A stretch of DNA of 64,000 nt, taken from contig CM039211.1 in NCBI GenBank assembly GCA_008360975.2, positions 3,894,767 to 3,958,766 of the forward strand. Reading direction: 5' to 3'. Positions 42,391-56,400 of this stretch are shown piece after piece. Positions within the stretch are counted from its first letter, which is position 1, and each line of letters begins with the position of its first letter. A program made the position numbers and the translations under genes. Below the pieces are notes generated by a model. That model worked only from the letters and a program-made list of their open reading frames with translations, made no database searches and was not told the origin of the DNA. The stretch comes from Lichenostomus cassidix. Lineage: Eukaryota; Chordata; Aves; Passeriformes; Meliphagidae.

Positions 42391-42714
42391 AGACAACAAC
42401 ACCTCCCATCCCAAAACAAACAAACAAACAAAAAACAAAACAAAAACAAAAAAAAACCCCAACCCCCACCAAAAAACTCCCACAACACCCCCAAAAAGGC
42501 AAAAAAAAAAAAATTAAAAACTAAAAAAAACAAAAAACTCAAAAAACTCTAAAACAACAACAACAAACAACAAAAAAACCCACAGTACAAACAAAAAAAG
42601 AGGAAGAAATCCCCCACAACACAAAACAAACAAACAAAAAAAAAAACTACCAAGCAAACAAAACAAAACCACAAAAAAACCCCAAACAAAAAAAAAACGC
42701 AACCGAACACACAA
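42391..42714 (+). repeat. long A/C-only low-complexity tract
   Basis: About 320 bases composed almost wholly of A and C: (CAAA)n at the left, then mixed AAAAAACCCC, ACAACAACAA and AAAACAAAACC blocks, interrupted only by GAGGAAG near 42600 and a few single G or T bases. It is the strongest strand-composition skew in the window. Phenylalanine/valine-rich minus-strand open frames are artefacts. Confidence 0.95.
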
Positions 42715-45700
42715 ATGCAAGTTTGTTTAGAATTAATCATATTCCAGAGCATAATGGGTTTAGAGTTCCATTTTCCACTGTATCGGTTTGTAGTTTTGAT
42801 AGAATCAGCCCTCTTTCAGAACAAACCCATGTTTACAAAGACTTACAATAATATGCCAGTCATGGAAGAGTTTTTGATGTCAAGGACTCCATTATGTGTT
42901 TGGGTGCAAGTTCAACAACAGCTGCTCCAGATTTAATGAAGGTAGTACTCAAGGGACCAACATTTCCTGGATTTATTTATGGGAGCTTACAGAAAATGTT
43001 CAATATGTACCAAAATATACATTGTTCAGAGACGTTCATGCCTGAGAGTGAAACTCTCAATGTTTGATTCATAATGGCTATTTCACAAGGGCTTACAGGA
43101 AATAAAACTGTTTATTTTAATTGCATACAGCAAAAATGTTAGAAAAGAAAGATTTATGTTCTCTAGTGACAGTGAATGTTTGGGGCTAATTTGTCATGGT
43201 TACCATGGACAGAAAATAAAGGAATACTATTCAAGCACTACTCCAATGCACAGACAACTTAAACTATCATCAAATACTCACAGTTCTGCAGGCTCTCTTT
43301 TTAATCTTTCATGTAACCTCACAGCACCTTTTAAATACAGCATAAACTACCCCTGCAAACTCAGCATCTTTCCTTTGTTTTTCTTTTCCATTAACAAAGC
43401 TATTTGTTAATATTTTCTATTACTGGCAGAATTTTAGGGAATTCTAACAGCAATAATACTGTACTTAAAAGACTAGATAGTGGTGATCTCTAATTGTGTC
43501 ATGGTGGTTTTCCATTCCAGCTTGGGATTTCTATTCTTGTTTGGCCATAACATGACAGTTTCTTTTAAAACAAACAATCAGTTTTCCCTTTTTTACTTAC
43601 GTATTGTCCAACAAAAGAGTTAGACTGTGAACAGATGGAAAACAATGTATCTGCCTATATTTGTTAAAAGATCAGGGAAATTAGTAGTATGAGGAGAATT
43701 TTGAGAAAGACAGACACTGGAAATTCGATTACAGTGTGTCCTGTGAAATACAAAATTAAAATGCAAATTTAATAAATACTGTACATTTTACCTTTTGCTG
43801 TCCTTGAATATTCCAATGTTGGCATTGGCCAATGCTTTGAAAAGCAGAGCCACTGCCTACAGATTCACACCTAGCCTGTGGAAATTGTAGCTTTTCACTG
43901 TTTGCCTTTCCTTTCCTGAATTTGTGATCACAGTGGTGTCTGGTCACACACTGCCAGTTGTTACTGTGTTTTCTTACACGTTGTTTCAGCTATCATGTAT
44001 ATCATCATATTATGATTTAACTGGTAAGATGACTGTGAAGAAATAAATGTCAGAGCATTACGAATGCATTTTGTCTGGCTGCTGAAATACTTCATTTTCA
44101 GCATCATAGCACCTATTCCAAAACTTTTTCCTCTTGTATTCTGAGCTGCCAACTCTGTCTTCAGCAAAAAGAAAACAGAAGACAGCAAAGGACAAATTTC
44201 AGCATAATTCCAGTGTGTTTAATTATCTTGTGACAGATAAAACTCTGAGGAACTTACCATCTTTCAGCCATTTCTCAGGCCTCACAAAGCATTAGAAAAC
44301 TTAAATATCCTTCTGCAAGTGTGAGCTTCATTGTGCCTTTTTTGGTACAAATCACCTTCCCTGTGAACTACGAGACACAAAAATGAGACGTTTGTCTTCC
44401 GTTTTTCTTTCCACTATTCCACTGATTTCCTCCTTTCCTTCAAAACTTAACTGCTTTTGCCACAGACTATTTCCCACTTTTTCACACACTTTTATCAGTA
44501 CAGATGAGGGCTTTCAGAGTTGAAAGAAGTTCTTTTAACTCAGATTACTCGTTTGAAGCATTGTTCAAATTGAATTGTTGCCACTTCACTGTTTTCAAAA
44601 AAAATGAGCAGAGAAACGGAATTTAAGCAAAAACCAAGTGTTGTTTTCAACTTCTGTTTGTTCTTTTCTAACATTTGCATTAAAAAAGTGACAATACACA
44701 AGAGCAATTCCTTTTCAACCTGAACAGTTTTTGCAGTTTACAGTTAACTTACAAATCCCTGATTTGTGCCATTTCCTTTCCAGAGGTACAGAAATCATGA
44801 TTATTTAGCTTAAAAGTTAGCTGAACAAATACCTCCTGAGAGCAGATGGCCCAGGATCCACACGCCTTCAAATTTCCCTCCAAAACCACAAAATTGGATT
44901 AGACAATCTCAGCCTTTGCTGGAAAAGGATATTAACAAAGCACAGCATCCACTTTTTCTTGCCTCTGGCAGTGCTAATGAGCACTTCTCCAGCTTTTACT
45001 CACATTCTCCACAGTTTGGACTCTGAAGTCCTCTTTTCTTAGGGATTTGTCCCTTCTCATTTGAACATTTCACATCGTTGTCATTCATAGAGAAATGTGA
45101 AGGAAGGGGTCAATAATGGCACTGGAAGAACAAATACTTGTTTACTTTTTCACATTAAACTCCAACACTAATGACCCATTAAAAAAAAAAAATCAAACAA
45201 ACGATTTTTCATTATCCCAAAATCATAGTATCAGGTTAAAACTAAAACTTTTTGAAAATAAGCGTTAACTTTAATTAACTCCTATCTTTTTCCTACATTT
45301 TTTCAGTATTTTTGAGTTTTTAAAAAAGTGTGTTTTTAAGCTTTTTTCCCTAACGGTCATAATGGGAACTAGCAAAGCCTATGTAAAAGCAAAAATTCTT
45401 ACTCAGCTAGGCAGCTGTGGTAGGTAGGCTTCAAATAAACAAATAATAATAATTAAAATAAGAAGAAAAATCAGTAAAAATATATCCACTTCCCCTTCAA
45501 ATCTTGTCTATTATTGTTTAGTTAGGTTGTTTCCCATACCAATACTTCTTTTTCTTTAAGACATGACCTAAAGGGGTCTAGATGCCACAGTTAGACACAG
45601 AAACTCAACATAAAAAACGTGAACCATAATAAAAAATTATACTTTGGTCAACAAATACAGGAAGTAGACTACAACCTCAAGGAAACTAAACCCTACAATT

Positions 45701-47112
45701 GGCATTGGTTTTTACAGTTTTCTTCTTCTCTGTAGCATTTAATTCCATAATGATTTTCTACAACAAAAATCCTATGCTAGCCCAGCAAAGGTAAAATCAT
45801 CCCCCAAGTCCTTAGAATAGCCTGAAACCTATTTTTCATCTATAATAATCCAGTTACCAAAATCAGAAAGCTTGTCCTAAATCCATTAATTGCCTTTCCA
45901 TCACAACATGGTGGCACTCCGCAGCTTTAATCCAATTTGTAAATAACATCGGTAAAAAGAATTTTAATTAATTTTTCCTTATTATTACTGCTCAGCTTGC
46001 ATTATTCTCTGCATTTAGTAAGGCCGACTGAAAAGTGAGAGCTATTAACAGCTTTCTTTTTAGCAGCAATTAGCTAATTAATGGGCTTTCATGGTGACTC
46101 AGGGCACCAGGCAGCAACACTGAATCACTGGATTTGTAAAAGCAGAACTTTTATGATGCAGCTGAGACTTTCCCCTCAGCTTTTTCTGCCCCTCCCAGTG
46201 GGTCAGCTCCTCCCTGACCAGGCAGAATCACTCTTCTGAGAAATTATCTCCTGCCCAGTAGGGCTGTGGAAGAAGCCTCAGCCTATTTGAGTCCAGACTC
46301 ATAATTTTTCATAGGCTATCTGTTATTTTTCTCTGCAGAGCTCATCTTTCCATTTCCCTACAGCTGCTGAGATTGTTGTCCTTGCAGAGCTGAGCTGTAA
46401 AACAATTGCTGACCTAAAATTCCAGGTACCTGTAGACAAAACATCGGATTTTCAATCTTAACCAGCACACTTGAGATTAGTTAAGAGGATGTGCATTTCT
46501 GCTATCAAGCCATATACAACCATTATTTTGATGACTCTCCTCACAAAAACGGTGCTCTGTATATGTTTTTTTTCCTTGTTGTTGATTTAAAATTGATGTC
46601 AATACACAATACTTCCATTATTCACTGAGAACTAGCAATTGGTTCATATTGGATCTTTTATTCACAGCAGTCAGGTTTCAGCAGTCACACCCCATTTCAG
46701 CCCCACTGAGGCTCAGAGCACAGTCTTCTCTCTGTTGTTCTTCAGTCGAGCCAAGGAAATAAAATGTAAGTTTATATGAGCCTTAGTACCAGAGTTGAAA
46801 GAAACTTCTTTCAAGGGATGACTGGAACTTTTACTCAATCAGACTGCTAACCTGCAACTGAAATTAGCTGGAGGAGAAGGCCTTAAAGCAATTCAAATCT
46901 GGATCACCTCTGTAGAGATATTTAATATTTAAAACCTCCTTCCCAAAGGTCAAAAGATTGTGCACTTGTCATACAAGTCAGGAGAGAGAAAACCATCTGG
47001 GTATGGAGTTGAGACTACTTTTTAACTAATTCAGCAGCCAAATACTCCTAAATTAACTGCATATTTGCAGCGAGGGGCTCAAGAGGACTACCACATCTAG
47101 CACTTCATTAGG
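42715..47112. other. XRCC4: XRCC4 intron 3, no gene seen
   Basis: Unique AT-rich intron with few open frames of any size. The segment near 46020-46170 has several homeodomain-type motifs and may be a conserved element. Confidence 0.5.
46069..46080. promoter_or_regulatory. candidate homeodomain palindrome
   Basis: AATTAGCTAATT is a perfect palindrome of two TAAT-type homeodomain cores in opposite orientation, followed closely by AATGGGCTTTCATGG and an AP-1-like TGACTCA. Motif evidence only. Confidence 0.22.
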
Positions 47113-47240
47113 ATCATGGAATATCCTGAGTTTGATGATCCTGATGGGTCCCTTCAAGTCCAGGACAGCCCCAAAAATCCCACCCTGTGCATGAGGGTGC
47201 TGAGGAAACACCACATCTGACACCTACAGCACAGGGCTGT
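47113..47240 (-). mobile_element. CR1 LINE fragment, 3' end
   Basis: On the plus strand GATCATGGAATATCCTGAGT, GATGGGTCCCTTCAAGTCCA, CAAAAATCCCACCCTGTGCA and CACAGGGCTGTCACAG match the antisense 3' end of a CR1 subfamily different from the copies at 8728, 13456 and 30447. Confidence 0.8.
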
Positions 47241-47604
47241 CACAGGTGTCGCTGGGTTTTTATTTCTAAATAAATAAATGTGCTGCAGCTATGACCCAAG
47301 AAGCACTCAACGTTTTCCTCTTCATTACCCAGGTCAGCAGGAACAGACCTATGCAGGTTAATGAAAATATCCTGGATATAGCAAATTTGTAACCAGTTTT
47401 GAAAAGTTATATTGAACCTCTTACTCAATGTTTATGGCTTTTTTGAAGGAACAAAAAGAGAAGTGAATACATGTTCACTTCTCCTTTTGAGTAGTGAACG
47501 TAATTTTTACTTTATAAAACAAGGTGCCAACAAAATTATAATGGAATTATATTGATCTAATAGTCTTGATTCCATTATAAAATTCAACAAATTACAAACT
47601 GAAC

Positions 47605-47692
47605 TGTGCTCATCTATGTAATATCTTCCTTAGTAACTAATGGATTGTCTTCATGGCACACAAATATTTTTGCTTCTCAGATTCAGAAGAGG
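47605..47692. repeat. dispersed direct repeat, copy A
   Basis: About 88 bases from TGTGCTCATCTATG to GATTCAGAAGAG. They match 50334-50420 with only a few substitutions, including exact CTAGTAACTAATGGATTG-like and CACAAATATTTTTGCTTCTC cores. Flanks are unrelated. Confidence 0.9.
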
Positions 47693-50333
47693 AGATGGAT
47701 CAGTCTCAGCTGTCCAAAGATTTGCTAGAAGACTGATAAATACCAAGGAAATTATTTTAAAGATTGGCGCAGAGTATTTCCAAAGCAGTCTGCATTAGAC
47801 CACTACAGTAACTCCAAGGCAAGTTTGAAAGGCGCTTCCAAAAACAAGTGAGATGCAGTATAAAAGTGATGGCCTGCAACCAGAGCTGAACAGAAGCCCT
47901 TCATAACTCAGGGACTTGGTGAAAAGAGCAGTGCTGCAAGCTTTTCCAGCATATTGTCCAGTGGGTGAGTAACCAGCAGGAACCACCCTGTCCTGGACCG
48001 GCGCTGCCTCCCCGCCTGCCAGCTCGGGCTTCACACCAGCTCCAAAATCCACTGCTAAGGTACATAGGCAGAGCTTAAACACTGAGCTTAACTCCTTTTG
48101 TTTGCTTGTCTGTGAACCTGGAGTGGCGTCTGCAGGGAAAAAATTAACAAAAATGAAACAAGACACCATTCTCTGCTTGGTTTCTAAGACCATCGGAGCC
48201 AATCTCGTGCTCTGTTTTTCTTTAATTATGCAATGAGCCTAAATATTCACACAGTATTTCTTAGCTTTATTGAAATATAAACTTGTATGGATAAAAAGCA
48301 GGCTGAGAAACATCAGACATGTACAAATACTCTGTTGCTACAATGCAGTGATCACACACTACAGAAGATAATCTTGTAAAATGAACTAACGGCTCGCACA
48401 CTGTGAATTTAAGGGAGATTGTATTTTTTTTTTCCCACTTGTTTATTGTCTGGTTGCCACAGCAATACACTGCCTGTTTGTTTTGAACATGACATGGAGA
48501 GCACATTTGTTCAAGGCACTATTTTCTCAGCTTTATACTGTACATGCACTAATGGTCTGGGGCCAAAGGAGACGCAGGACTAAGAACGCACAAACCCGAA
48601 AGGATCCAAAATGAACTTTGGCCAATCCCAGTTTCAGAACATCAAAATGTCAAGCTGCAGCTGTTCTGCCTTCATTAAGGCATGTGCTGCCCAGCTTAAC
48701 CCAGTCCTTCTCCTCATATTCCCTGGAGGGAGGCTGATGTCCCCACATCACTGATCTCACCAAATGTATCTCACTCAGAAGTTTCCTGCTTTGTGTCCTC
48801 CTCTTCTCACTTCCATCTCTGACTTCCATGCAGGCACAAACCACTTCAGAAAAAACAATGTTTCACACAACTTGACAACCACACAACTACTCTTGTTCAT
48901 TCTCAGTACTGCCACCACCAACACTTTACTGGGAGAAAACAATTTTGCTTTTCTGAGTCTCAAAAAGCATCCACTAAATTTAAGTATCCAGACACAAAAC
49001 ATAACCATTTTGCTTCCAATGCCTGAAGTTCTGACCTTTGCTCAAATCTCTCCAAGGTGGAAAATTGCTGGCAAAACCTAGAAGCCCAAACTACCCTCAC
49101 AGGCTTTCAACAGGGATCCTCTAAAGAAACTTTAAAATATTTCTCCAATTTTAGACAACTCCTTCTGCTAATTTCTAAGGTTCTAAGATTGCTCACATGT
49201 TTTCTGGTTTGAAGCGATCACATCTTTCAACTCTCTTTTATTATAAAAATCAAGAAACTGCCTGGTTTGCTCACAATAACCATTTCCACCACTGGGAAAA
49301 TGCACTCACATACTTTTTTTGCTCTCCATCTCAAAGTGATACCACATTTCTTCACTATGCAGATGATAAGCCTAAAAACAGATCTATGAGTCAAGAGCCA
49401 CGCCACTGCCTGGCCCTTTTTGAAAACCTTGGGTTTCTGATACAGCTTTCACTCCTGGATTTCATTCTGCATTACCAATTCACCAAAAAGGAGGGATGAA
49501 ACTAAACTCTCATGGCAGATTCCTGTAAGTCTCAAAGCAATGTGGGATAAAGACAAAGAGTAATACAAGATATAAAGAAATACTGCGGGAATTGACTGAC
49601 ATTTTGTTCTCTGAACTCATGAAAACACAGCAGTGATACCTCACGGACACAGCCTGCAGGGATGTCCTCAGATTTCATGGGCAATTGTACCTGGAGACTT
49701 TCTATCTACAGCAGACATGAAATATGTACCACATTTATTGCAGGCTTGAACAACAGTGCAAATGTAAGAACCACAGCCATTACTTATTTCACTGAGTCTC
49801 AAATCCTCAGACGTTTCATGGGAAATAATTAAATCCAGCTTTCATGTAGAATATGGAAACCTCTGAAACGCTACCTCAAAAACATCTACTGTGATATTCT
49901 TCATCCATAGATTTCCTTAACAATCTTTTTTTTTGTTTTTTTTAAATTTTAAGTGATCTTGACATTCTCTTCTTCAGACATTAACAACTATAGGGATGTA
50001 AACCTTGATCCTGTCCTGCAGAGGGATTTTTTTGTAAAGGAAATTTACCAGCCAGAATTACATTTTCATTCTGTAATCCCTTTAGTATTTTAGCAGACTT
50101 GCCTATTAGTTTAATTCCAGACTGACTACAGCACAGGCAGCTTCAGATTTCAACACCAACAAGTGGGACAGGATACCCACTGCATGCTGACAGAACAGTA
50201 GCACATTTTCAAGTCTTCCATAACTTCCCATGGATTTAGCATTAAAACCAGACTTGAGCAAGCCAGAAATCAGTTCAGCCAATTCTTTTTGCTCTCTTGG
50301 ACACCATTTATTTGAGGAGAATGGTAATTTAAA
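47693..50333. other. XRCC4: XRCC4 intron 3, no gene seen
   Basis: Unique sequence. A small CpG-containing patch at 47990-48040 lies inside a 135-codon minus-strand open frame (47795-48202) that matches no family I know. Confidence 0.5.
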
Positions 50334-50420
50334 TGTGTTCATCTATGTAATATCTTCCCTAGTAACTAATGGATTGTCTTTGTGACACACAAATATTTTT
50401 GCTTCTCAGATTCAGAGGAG
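50334..50420. repeat. dispersed direct repeat, copy B
   Basis: Same orientation as copy A at 47605-47692, 2.7 kb away. The two differ at about six positions. No terminal inverted repeats or known family recognised. Confidence 0.9.
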
Positions 50421-53400
50421 AAATACTAATGGAACATCTTGGTCTGAAGTGATGGCAACCTTTTTCAGCATTATTCAGAAACACAACAAGCCTAACAAGA
50501 ATATAAGCCTAGCACAAATCACATTTTTTTTTTAAAAAAAGCATTTCTGCTCATAATTCTATCAGTTGCAGGGTTTTTTTATTATATTAATCTTATCCTG
50601 ATTATCTTTTGTAAACTCAATTTTTCTATCTAGTCTTTTGTACTTTTACACTCCCACTTAAGGAGGAAAAGCCTTATTTAAATGTGCTTTCTTAAGTAAG
50701 AAACAGTGAGACTTTTGATCCTGTAAATGTTTTAAATCTTGCCGATACAGATCTGTGTAGTTGATTTAACCATCTGTATGGTCTTTATTACCTTTTCTAA
50801 AGGCAAGGCAGCGTAAATCAAATTAATCAAACAAGAATCAATCATTCTTTATATCTGTGTATAGGAAATCCACCATAATCTGCACACACAGAACACACAG
50901 CTAAAGAAAAGAAATCAAAGATACTTGCTTTGTTATATAAAAAAAAAACAAAAACAAACCAAACCTACATTCCCAATATTAACTCGCAAAATTACTAATT
51001 CAACCTCTTGCTTCTGTAATATTTTAATAGCTCACTTCAGGGGCAGCCATGAAAAATTTTCATAACTTCCAGAGTGATGGGAAGACAGACATGAGGTTAG
51101 CTCTGAACTCCAAAAACTCCCATGCAGCAGCCCAGGCTGCTGCCAAAACACCACAGATGGATGCCATATGAGCAGCTGAGTCTGAGATGCTGAAGGGGAG
51201 CCATGGAAATTCTCTGCTTGCAATGTACTCGTGCAGTTCCAAGGTGAAACACACATCAAACTCGGTGTTTTAGCAGTTTTAATCTTCAGCTTGATGGTTG
51301 TAATGCTGTGCTGAGCAGTAAGCTTCAAGGAGGGACTTGAAAAAGCAAGGTGACAGAAAATTAAAGTGAAAACAATGCAAAAGAAATGAATGCTATAAAC
51401 AGATCATGAGAGACAGAATCAGTTTTGAGATTTATTTTTAGCTGATTTTTTGTGCTAACAGAAGTTAGTGTAAAAATGTAATTACGTGTTGTTTTACAAA
51501 TCCAGACACTAATTTTATCACAGTGACTTTAAAAAAAAAAACGAAAGAAACAGACTTTTTATTCTGTTCAGAATGAAGTCTCCAAGTTAAAAGCTATCTG
51601 TGAATTAAGTCCTTTTGTTTTCTGATAATCAAAACTATCTGCAGAGAGAGCCCAGAAACAGCTCCTCTAAAACTGCTAAATTGCATATGACTAATCCAGG
51701 GGAGTGGGGTGGAAAAGGGGGATGGAAATCTGCCTGGGCTGAGTCACTGTGAAGGCACAGTAAAGAATGACTGCTGTGCAAGTCCAAAGCTATTGAGACA
51801 TAAATTGGCTGACCTAGTAGCCAGTTTTTAAGGCTTAGCACACATATGAGAACCGAGCCCTCCCTTGACATCTTACACTTCCCCTTTCAACAAATGAAAC
51901 CTCTGAGTTGCACTGAGACATAATTTTCAACTTACAAGGACGCCACATAGCTGAAATGATCAAAATTTAGAAGCTTCAAACTGAAAAGCTGCTGCTTCAG
52001 CTGCATTTGATTGTTTGCTCCAGCAGGATCCAGCTAATGGACTGAACAATAAATAGTATTTCTGAAACCCAAACTCACTTGTAATTGTGTTTGACAAACA
52101 AGTTAAAAGTTCCAGGTTCTTTTTCTTGGCGATCTGTTCTACTGCTGGCTTAAGTACTGCACACCACTCTCTCACCAGTGTGAACTTGCTCATGTAACAC
52201 TTGGAACAGGTAAAACATAAAAGACAGGCTGAAATTTTTCACAGAATGTGTACACAAAACCTCCCGGAGAAGGCCAACAGGCAGATGGATCAGTTTTTAA
52301 AGTCACCATGCAGAAAGGACTATAAAAACTGATTTCAGGAAAAAACCCAGCATTCTCAGAGTGTTATTCCCAGGGGAACTTTCAGCAAAAAGATATTTTA
52401 TTTGGACAGAAGTGTCCAAATTGAAACACCTACAACAGCACTACTACAGAACTATCTATTGCCCATGCCATTGCCTGCAACTGCTGCCACCTCTACCAGT
52501 TACAATATGGCACAAACTAAAATAAAAGAATTCTGTGACCTAAAATGCCTTGAAACAACCATTTGAAGGGTTTATCTACACAATGTTCTAAAATTAGCTT
52601 CCATGACCATGGGAAAGACCTGGTGGAAACTCAAGATCTTGCCTATCTTCCACAGGTGTCAAGTTGATAATGAATGGAAAATTTAGGACCTGCGAAACAG
52701 CTGGGCATCTACTGCAACCAGAAGATAATCCTGGAAAACAAACACTGAAGGAAACCAGATCCTATCTCTCACACAACCCTCCTTAGCCCATGGCTATGAG
52801 TACTCACTTTTCTTCACTGAGGAGAGCAGCTGTGACCTGTAACAGGATGATCTCCCAACTTAAATGCCCAACTCCAGGACAAACCAAAAAAAACCCCAAA
52901 AAAAAACCCACTGAAAAAAACCATGCTATGGGCTCGAACGTGTTTTAGCTGCAACTTCATCTTTTATTGGCAATTTTTTTCTAAAGTATAAATACGTGTT
53001 CACTTCTCAAAATGTATGTTCCTTCAAAAAAGCCAGCCAATGTGAATCAATTAACAGGTTAAATGTATCTTTTTGAAACTTGTGTAAGTTTCCAGTGGAG
53101 TTTCTGCAGAAATACCAGAACATTTCAACTAACAAGGTCATTGCACAATCCAAGCTGTGCTAATGTAAGAGGCAGGGTTAGTTCCTAAACTACCACAAGT
53201 CTATAGCTTGGGTTTTAGCAGCAGCCCATCTATGCTGTTTGTCAGCAATAATCTGGTTTTGAGCACTACCCAAAAGCTTTAAGAACAAATACAATCCCCA
53301 GCTTCTCGCACAATGCTCTGAAAACAATAATTACACAACAACCATGATGGATTCAAGCATCCATCACAGACTGACACCACATAATGTTACCTCTGCACTA

Positions 53401-56400
53401 TAAATTTACTTCTCTGAATTCTAAGAAACAGAAAAAAAAATAAGCTTTCCCACAGTTTCTCCTGCACTTCCCACAAGGTATCTCAATCTTCAAAAAACAA
53501 TTTCAGAATAATTTTTCCTTAGCTGCTTCTTTAGACTTAGAGCAAAATACACATTTCCCTCTCAAAATCAATGCATGTTGCAACCATCCTGATCTAAGGA
53601 TCTAAGTCTACACAAAGCTCAATATAGCCTGGTAAACCTGGGGTTTCCATCAGGTACTAACAAGTTGTACCATTTTATCTCTTTTTAAAAAGAGTGGCTA
53701 TGATAAAGACCACTTTCTCTTGATGGCCATTTTCTCTTCAAAGGTACTAAAACAATAAGGCATGGAGGGTTTATGTCACCCACCAGACTACTGAAGCATT
53801 AACAGCTTTATGGAGAAACCCACATGAATTTTTCGACAAATATGACTACATTCCTTTTGCCATATGGAGACGTACTTCTTTCCAATGTCATGGTCTGGAT
53901 TAGGTTTAAAGCTGCAGCTGAAAGGAAAACACTCCTGTGTCATGGAATCGATGTTATTTTCCTAAAGCATGTGACCTGACATCTAGGGACTTTATTTAAT
54001 TTCTTTTTTAATTAAAGTAGCTGCCATTTGTTGAATGACATCATTTTCCATGCTCAGGTACATAAAATACCCAGATTTGTAACTGTCACTGAGCACAACC
54101 TACAGAGTCACTCACACACCATGAAATCCCAGTTTCTTCAGGTAAAAGTAACAGACAACTAAAAACTAATTTACTAAAATCTGAGACTGGCAGATAACTG
54201 ATAAACATTTGATTGCAGTTTGGATCAATCTAAACCAAGTATGTCAGACATGGTGAATTTAAAAGAAAGCAATAACAGAATTAGCTGTGCAAACACAGAG
54301 AGAACCTCCTCCACAAAATGATCGTGTCATGAAATTTTAACCTATGAAAGACAGACAGACACATCACTGAGTCACTTTCAAGCTTCTCTTTTTTAGGAAA
54401 CCCTAACACCCCTGGAGGAGCACTCCAAAGCCTTAAAATTGCAATCAAAAAAAGCAATTTAAAGATTAAGTTTTTTATATATATATAACATATATACATA
54501 TAATTTAAAATATAAAATAATTGTCTAAGAAAAAATTGTTTTGAAAAGAGAGAAATGTCCAGGATGGTTGTTTCAGCCAGCTATAGGGATACTGGGATTA
54601 ACCATCTCAGCTTTATGAGCACTACAGCACTACCAGAAAAGAGACATTCCCTCCTGCCCTACTACTGACTTTCACAAGAAAAAGAAATCACAAGCAAACC
54701 CACCAAAAATAAAAAAAAAGGTCAAGTTTTCAAGAGAAGACAAGTTATTGTTAAAACAAAACGCCTTTAATAACTGCCACAAAAAATTTACAAGAAATTA
54801 ACAGAAAATGTCTTTAAGGTCCCTACTGGTCCTAATCACTCTATTATTCCATGAGAAATGGAAAAAGTAACACTGAGAGTATATTTATGAATATATATAA
54901 TAACACACATCTATATCATAACACAATATATAAGCAAATCATTCCAATACCATGACCACCGTCTCTGAACACACACATCCTCAGAACACTGACTGGCACA
55001 CTTCACCTCCTGGCTCTTACCAAGGGAATTAACACCATCTCAAACACATTTGCATTCTCTCAGTGCTCCTTTAGTACCCAGCAAAAAGCACCAGGAGAAA
55101 GTTAGGGGAGCTTTAACACAACGAAGAAATTGTTCAGAAAATAATACGTGGAACAAAAAGCTAACACTTTTGTAATACAAGGAAAGGAGTACAACAGATG
55201 TGAAACGGCTTAGTGGATGTTTCTGTTTAGACAGACCTGGAAAAATGGAGACTCCTAACAAATAAAAGACAGCAGGCAATTCCTACAGGCTCAACAATCC
55301 TCCACGACGACTCTTGATTTGTTATTATTACCACGGAGCTCTCTAAACAGGCTGGACTCCAAATAATATACACAGAAGTAGGAGAGATTATGGATAAAGG
55401 TACTAATTCCTGAGATGTGGCACCCTCTGGAAGCTCCTAACCCCGAGAGCGACACAGTGGGGTCAGGAAAAATGCACGTGTAACTCTAATTTTGGCGTCC
55501 TGATGATTATGTACACTGCTCCTGCTAGCATCTCCACAATAGTGGTCTTGATTAAAGAGCATTGTTGAGGAAGGGGAGCACATGCATCTGCAGATGGCAT
55601 AAACATGCTGCAGGGACTGAACAGCATTTGAGGAGCACATGCAGCCCTGGCAGAGCCCCAGGGAGGAACTGCTGCACTCGTGTTCTGCAAGCCCTGCCTG
55701 AAAATGTGAGATAAAACACACAGCTCGGCCAGGAGGGAAAAAGCAACAGCTCCTGACTCCAAGGCTTGGAAACACCTGGTAATAAAGGTGCATAAATACA
55801 TGTCACACTCAGTTTTAGGTATTAGCCTGTCCCACAGACCTGAAACCCAAAATGACTTAAGTACGTGACACCTTCCCTCTTGTGTTTGTGTTTTTGCTCA
55901 CTTTTTGCTAGAACCTGATAAAAAAAAAATACTTATTTCCTCGACGTTTTATCTGCCCCAATTATTTTCCACAAATCAAAATCCTTAGTGATAGTGGATA
56001 AGCTCAGTCTTTACCTGTGGCAAATACTGTGTAACTTTACATCTTGGCGTTTAACAAAGACAACACTTGCTTTAGAAAAGCTGATTAAAAGAACGCTTGA
56101 GGACCACATTCAAAAAGAAAAGGACTGGCACCTGAACATTATCTTCCAGAGAAAGAATGCCCTTTTTGCAGTCAGGCTGGTTTTATCCCCAGATTACACC
56201 ACTGAAATAAGAACTTTTAAATTACAGTTATGTCAGGGATAACACTGCCCCTTCCACTGGTTACCACAGCACTCCTCTTACCACGTGTCCCTATTAAAAT
56301 ATCCCTTTCACAAGTATCTTCAGCAATTCACCCATGGCCTGCAAGGATTTTTGGAAGCAAAACATCTTAGTTATGCAGTTTACAGAATTTTCAAACTAGC

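Noticed and set aside
42287..42752. Several hydrophobic minus-strand frames
   Set aside because: Same reason: translation of the A/C-only tract.
55437..55806. Region open in all three minus-strand frames
   Set aside because: Moderately GC-rich sequence with few stop codons; no family, splice context or repeat register supports coding.
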